This document shows, piece by piece, positions 61,567 to 64,000 of a stretch of 64,000 bases of DNA (its first letter is position 1; each line of letters starts with the position of its first letter). Origin of the DNA: CAVZBW01 sp963778465 (lineage in GTDB: Bacteria > Actinomycetota > Acidimicrobiia > Acidimicrobiales > RAAP-2); contig CAVZUK010000003.1 of NCBI GenBank assembly GCA_963778465.1, positions 1,798,001-1,862,000 on the forward strand. The letters are read 5' to 3'. The position numbers and the translations under genes were made by a program. A model generated the notes under the pieces. That model was not told where the DNA came from. It saw nothing but the letters and a program-made list of their open reading frames with translations, and did not search any database.

Positions 61567-61595
61567 ATCTTGTGCGATCGGACGCCGGACTGCAA
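61567..61595 (-). promoter_or_regulatory. promoter of the small gene-glmS operon
   Basis: On the minus strand TTGCAG (61595-61590) and CAAGAT (61572-61567) are 17 bases apart, and the ATG starts 6 bases after the -10 box. There is no ribosome binding site, so the transcript is probably leaderless. Confidence 0.5.
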
Positions 61596-61602
61596 GTCTT
61601 TC

Positions 61603-61618
61603 TGCCCGAAATCGGGCA
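61603..61618. promoter_or_regulatory. 16-base palindrome upstream of the glmS operon promoter
   Basis: TGCCCGA and TCGGGCA are perfect 7-base arms around an AA centre. It lies just upstream of the -35 box and 14 bases after the neighbouring gene stop. It could be an activator or repressor site; the flanks TTT and AAA extend the symmetry with one mismatch. Confidence 0.45.
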
Positions 61619-61631
61619 AAAACTTGGAGTT

Positions 61632-61838
61632 TTAGACCCCGGCGTCTTCCCCGGCCCACCAGGATGGCGCATCGCTGGCGGGGAAGGACTCGTCGCTCTC
61701 CTCGTCCACGATGCCGCCGTCGTCCACGGTGCCGTCGTCGGGACGGTCGACGTCGACCCCTGCGTCGCCGTCGCCACCCCTCGTTGCGCCGCTGGCGCCG
61801 TCCACGCCGGCGGCTTCGGGTCCGAGATCGTCGGCCAT
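61632..61838 (-). CDS. small acidic protein of the ESFPASD type
   Basis: The 68-residue protein is very acidic and Gly-rich, ending in DEESDESFPASDAPSWW. The D-E-x-x-x-E-S-F-P-A-S-D-x-P-x-W motif is a widely conserved signature of small hypothetical proteins in actinobacteria and other bacteria; the function is unknown. AGGGAG precedes the ATG. It is convergent to nothing and divergent from the SDR gene. Confidence 0.78.
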   Translation of the reverse strand: MADDLGPEAAGVDGASGATRGGDGDAGVDVDRPDDGTVDDGGIVDEESDESFPASDAPSWWAGEDAGV

Positions 61839-62009
61839 CTGGGCTCCCTTTGGGGTCGCTTCTCCTGCGCGGAAGGGGTCCTTCAGGGCAACCTAGTGCC
61901 TCGGGCGCTCATGAGACCCTCCGGGGCTCTGTCGGCCCTCGTAGCATCGGTTCCGGCCCCGGGGTGCGTGCTCGCCTCGAGGCTCGAGATGCGAGAGGGA
62001 AGGAGCCCG

Positions 62010-62873
62010 ATGGCGTTCTTGGAGGAACGGGCGCGGCTCTGGGGCCGAGTCGGCGTGCTCGTGGGTGGCGGCGGAGGCCTGGGTCGTGCGTGCGCCCTCG
62101 ATCTCGGGCGGGCCGGGATGTCGCTCGAGCTCTGCGACCGTCAGCAGGAGCTGCTGGAGCGCACGGTGGAGGAGGTGCGCTCGGGTGGCGGTTCGGCCCG
62201 CGGAGAGGTGCTCGACGCTCGGGACCCCGAGGCGCTCGAGGGCTTCTGGCGCGGCGTGGCCGAGCGCCACACCGGCGGGGTGCACGCCCTCGTCAACGTC
62301 GTGGGTGGTACCTTCCGCCAGCCCTTCGTGGAGTCCAACCCCCGGGGCTGGGACGCCCTCATCCGGACCAACTTCACGTGGATGCTGCACTCCATCCGCC
62401 TGGCCGTCCCGCTGCTCGCGACCCGGGGCGGCAGCATCATCAACCTGACCTCGATCGAGGCGCACCGCGCGGCCCCCGACTTCGCCGTCTACTGCTCGAT
62501 GAAGTCCGCCGTCGAGAGCCTGAGCAGGACGTTGGCCGTGGAGCTCGGCCCGCAGGGCATCCGGGTGAACACGATCGCGCCGGATCACATCATCACCGAG
62601 GGGTTGGCGGGCATCGAGGGCGTCCGTGAGAACCCGGGTGACCACGAGAGGGAGGAGATGTCGCCGGGCCGGCGTGCCATCGTCCCGCTGTCGAGAGAGG
62701 GCACCTATGCGGACGTGGGCAACTGTGCGCTCTTTCTGGCCTCGGACCTGTCCTCGTATATCACCGGCACCAGCCTGCATCCGGACGGCGGTGCCCTCGC
62801 GGCCTCTGGCTGGTGGTACGAGCAGGGTGTGGGATTCCGGTCCGAGCCGGACGTCGGCCCCCCCGCCGGGTAG
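62010..62873 (+). CDS. SDR-family oxidoreductase
   Basis: The 287-residue protein is a classical short-chain dehydrogenase: cofactor loop GVLVGGGGGLGRACALDLGR, structural block VNVVGG, catalytic Ser in INLTSIEAH and the YCSMK pair (Tyr-x3-Lys). SRTLAVELGPQGIRVNTIAPD is the usual proline-rich lid start, and the end, GTSLHPDGGALAASGW, matches the family. It oxidises or reduces an alcohol/ketone group with NAD(P). AAGGAG lies 5 bases before the ATG. The stop codon lies inside a strong hairpin, and an MFS gene starts 33 bases later, so the two may be one operon. Confidence 0.9.
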   Translation: MAFLEERARLWGRVGVLVGGGGGLGRACALDLGRAGMSLELCDRQQELLERTVEEVRSGGGSARGEVLDARDPEALEGFWRGVAERHTGGVHALVNVVGGTFRQPFVESNPRGWDALIRTNFTWMLHSIRLAVPLLATRGGSIINLTSIEAHRAAPDFAVYCSMKSAVESLSRTLAVELGPQGIRVNTIAPDHIITEGLAGIEGVRENPGDHEREEMSPGRRAIVPLSREGTYADVGNCALFLASDLSSYITGTSLHPDGGALAASGWWYEQGVGFRSEPDVGPPAG

Positions 62874-62888
62874 GCCGGCGGGGGGGCC
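62856..62888. terminator. 14-bp perfect hairpin spanning the SDR stop codon
   Basis: GGCCCCCCCGCCGG and CCGGCGGGGGGGCC form a perfect stem with loop GTAGG, and the TAG stop codon is in the loop. There is no T run. It lies between the SDR and MFS genes, so it may reduce read-through or protect the upstream mRNA. Confidence 0.55.
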
Positions 62889-62906
62889 GGGGCAGGCGGG
62901 GAGCCC

Positions 62907-64000
62907 ATGACGGTCCCCCGGCGGCAGGCCCTCACCCTGTACCGGTGGCACGATCCCCCGGTCGTCGCCGTAGCCCTGCTGGCGCTGGCCGCCGGCATCG
63001 GGCAGTTCGGCGTGGTGGCGGCGCTCGGGAGCGTGGCCAAGGCCTTTGGCCACGAGGCCGTCGGGGCCACCATCACCGACCAGGCCGGGCTGTCGGGCAC
63101 GGAGTTGGGCATCGGCCTGGCCATCATCCGGCTGGCTTCCATCGGCAGCCTGCCGCTCGCCGGGCTGGCCGACCGGTGGGGCCGGCGGCCGTTGATCCTG
63201 TGGACGTGTGGTGTGGGCCTGGCATTCACGGTCGCGGCGTCGCTCAGCCCCACCTACTGGGCCTTCGTGGCGATCTTCGCCTGCGGCCGGCCGCTGCTCA
63301 GCACGACCAACGGGGTGGCCCAGGTGATGGCGGCCGAGCACACCCCCGCCGCCGAACGGGCCAAGGCCGTCGCCCTGATCGCCGCCGCCTACGCGGTGGG
63401 TGCCGGCGCCCTGACCATCCTCCATGCACTGGCCGGCGGGGTGCTCGGGTTTCGAGGTGTCTTCGCCATTTCGCTGATCCCGCTCCTGGCGCTCCCGTGG
63501 ATCGCCCGGAGGGTGCACGAGCCCGCTCGCTTCGACGTGGCGGCGAGGGGCCCCGTCCACGAGGCGCCCGTGCTCGGGCCGGTCAGCCACTCCCACCGCC
63601 GGCGACTCGTCGTGGTGTGCGTCCTCGCGTTCGTGCTCAACATGGTCTCGGGGCCGGCCAACAGTTTCGTCTTCCTCTACGCCCAAAACGTGGAGAAGCT
63701 CTCCGGAGGGGTGGTGTCGGCCATGGTCGTGATGGCCGGGATCGCCGGGCTCGGCGGCCTCCTGGCGGGCCGTTGGCTTGCCGACCACCTCGGCCGACGG
63801 GGGACGACCGCCCTCACCATGGTGTGCCTCGTGTGCTTTGGCATCCTCGCCTACTCGGGGCCCAAGACGGCGCTCGTGATCGGCTACGTGCTCGGGGTCC
63901 TGAGTGCGGCCACGTTCGCCCCGGCCGGCGGTTCGCTCATGAACGAGCTCTTCCCGACGTCGGTCCGCGCGTCGGTGACGGGCTGGGAGATCGCCGTTGG
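62907..64000 (+). CDS. MFS transporter (partial, runs off the window)
   Basis: At least 364 residues are visible from the ATG at 62907. The N-terminal half has six helices, with MFS motif A between helices 2 and 3 (LAGLADRWGRRPLILWTC). The second half starts after a loop (HEAPVLGPVSHSHRR) and is cut at 64000. GGGGAG precedes the ATG. It follows the SDR gene by 33 bases on the same strand and may export or import a compound linked to it. The substrate is unknown. Confidence 0.85.
   Translation, partial: MTVPRRQALTLYRWHDPPVVAVALLALAAGIGQFGVVAALGSVAKAFGHEAVGATITDQAGLSGTELGIGLAIIRLASIGSLPLAGLADRWGRRPLILWTCGVGLAFTVAASLSPTYWAFVAIFACGRPLLSTTNGVAQVMAAEHTPAAERAKAVALIAAAYAVGAGALTILHALAGGVLGFRGVFAISLIPLLALPWIARRVHEPARFDVAARGPVHEAPVLGPVSHSHRRRLVVVCVLAFVLNMVSGPANSFVFLYAQNVEKLSGGVVSAMVVMAGIAGLGGLLAGRWLADHLGRRGTTALTMVCLVCFGILAYSGPKTALVIGYVLGVLSAATFAPAGGSLMNELFPTSVRASVTGWEIAV

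Noticed and set aside
59423..61777. 784-codon minus-strand frame overlapping glmS in another frame
   Set aside because: The sequence is Arg/Gly/Pro-rich without motifs, while the glmS frame carries all family motifs. It is a GC-driven shadow.

Overview
This is a high-GC, gene-dense segment of a free-living, probably soil or sediment, Actinomycetota chromosome. The class Acidimicrobiia is my best guess, but nothing here fixes it (no rRNA or tRNA was found). The signs are: GC-rich third codon positions, GTG starts, many starts preceded by a TANNNT box with no ribosome binding site (leaderless messages), GTGA/ATGA overlaps, DUF1707 and SHOCT proteins, a rifampin phosphotransferase, and an aminomutase-free set of soil oxidoreductases. 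I see no phage, IS element, CRISPR array or integrase.

Left part (1-8.6 kb): a cold-shock gene with an AAAG tetranucleotide tract in its leader, a coupled pair of small proteins, a SHOCT protein, a group 2-type sigma-70 factor, a three-gene DUF4331 operon with a Tat substrate, an F420-reductase-like dinucleotide-binding protein, the first of three Coq4-like proteins, and an FG-GAP fragment.

Middle (8.6-30 kb): a membrane protein, an ORF_12_N-like/alpha-beta hydrolase fusion, rifampin phosphotransferase (rph) with a rifamycin-associated-element-like motif upstream, a carotenoid oxygenase, a frameshifted beta-lactamase-fold gene, a CaiB-type CoA transferase, a secreted beta-helix/YVTN protein, an AraC plus frameshifted VOC pair, two flavoproteins, SRPBCC/SnoaL genes, a TlyA-like methyltransferase, and a MerR regulator beside a BASS-family transporter.

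30-50 kb: metabolic and housekeeping genes (GYD, SnoaL, GH17-like, 3-hydroxyacyl-CoA dehydrogenase, guaA, MTHFR-like, amidase, VOC, amine oxidase), a GntR/membrane pair, a GGDEF-EAL protein, and a PadR/DUF1707 operon divergent from an APC permease. The second Coq4-like gene is translationally coupled to a VOC gene.

50.3-55.9 kb holds the most unusual locus: three consecutive secreted Ala/Gly/Asn-rich proteins. Two are built from about 26-residue beta-solenoid-like repeats. All three end in the same C-terminal module of about 55 residues. The first two have near-identical promoter layouts, and perfect 14-bp UUCG-loop terminators follow them.

Right end (56-64 kb): DUF503, a YihY-type membrane protein, inorganic pyrophosphatase coupled to the third Coq4-like gene, a small basic protein, glmS, two small proteins, an SDR, and an MFS transporter cut by the window edge.

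A second theme is broken genes. At least six genes look interrupted by single-base shifts or truncation (beta-lactamase-like, VOC, GntR/membrane pair, a small ORF at 37.2 kb, a YbhB/PEBP remnant, an alpha/beta-hydrolase remnant). Either the region is decaying or the assembly carries indel errors.
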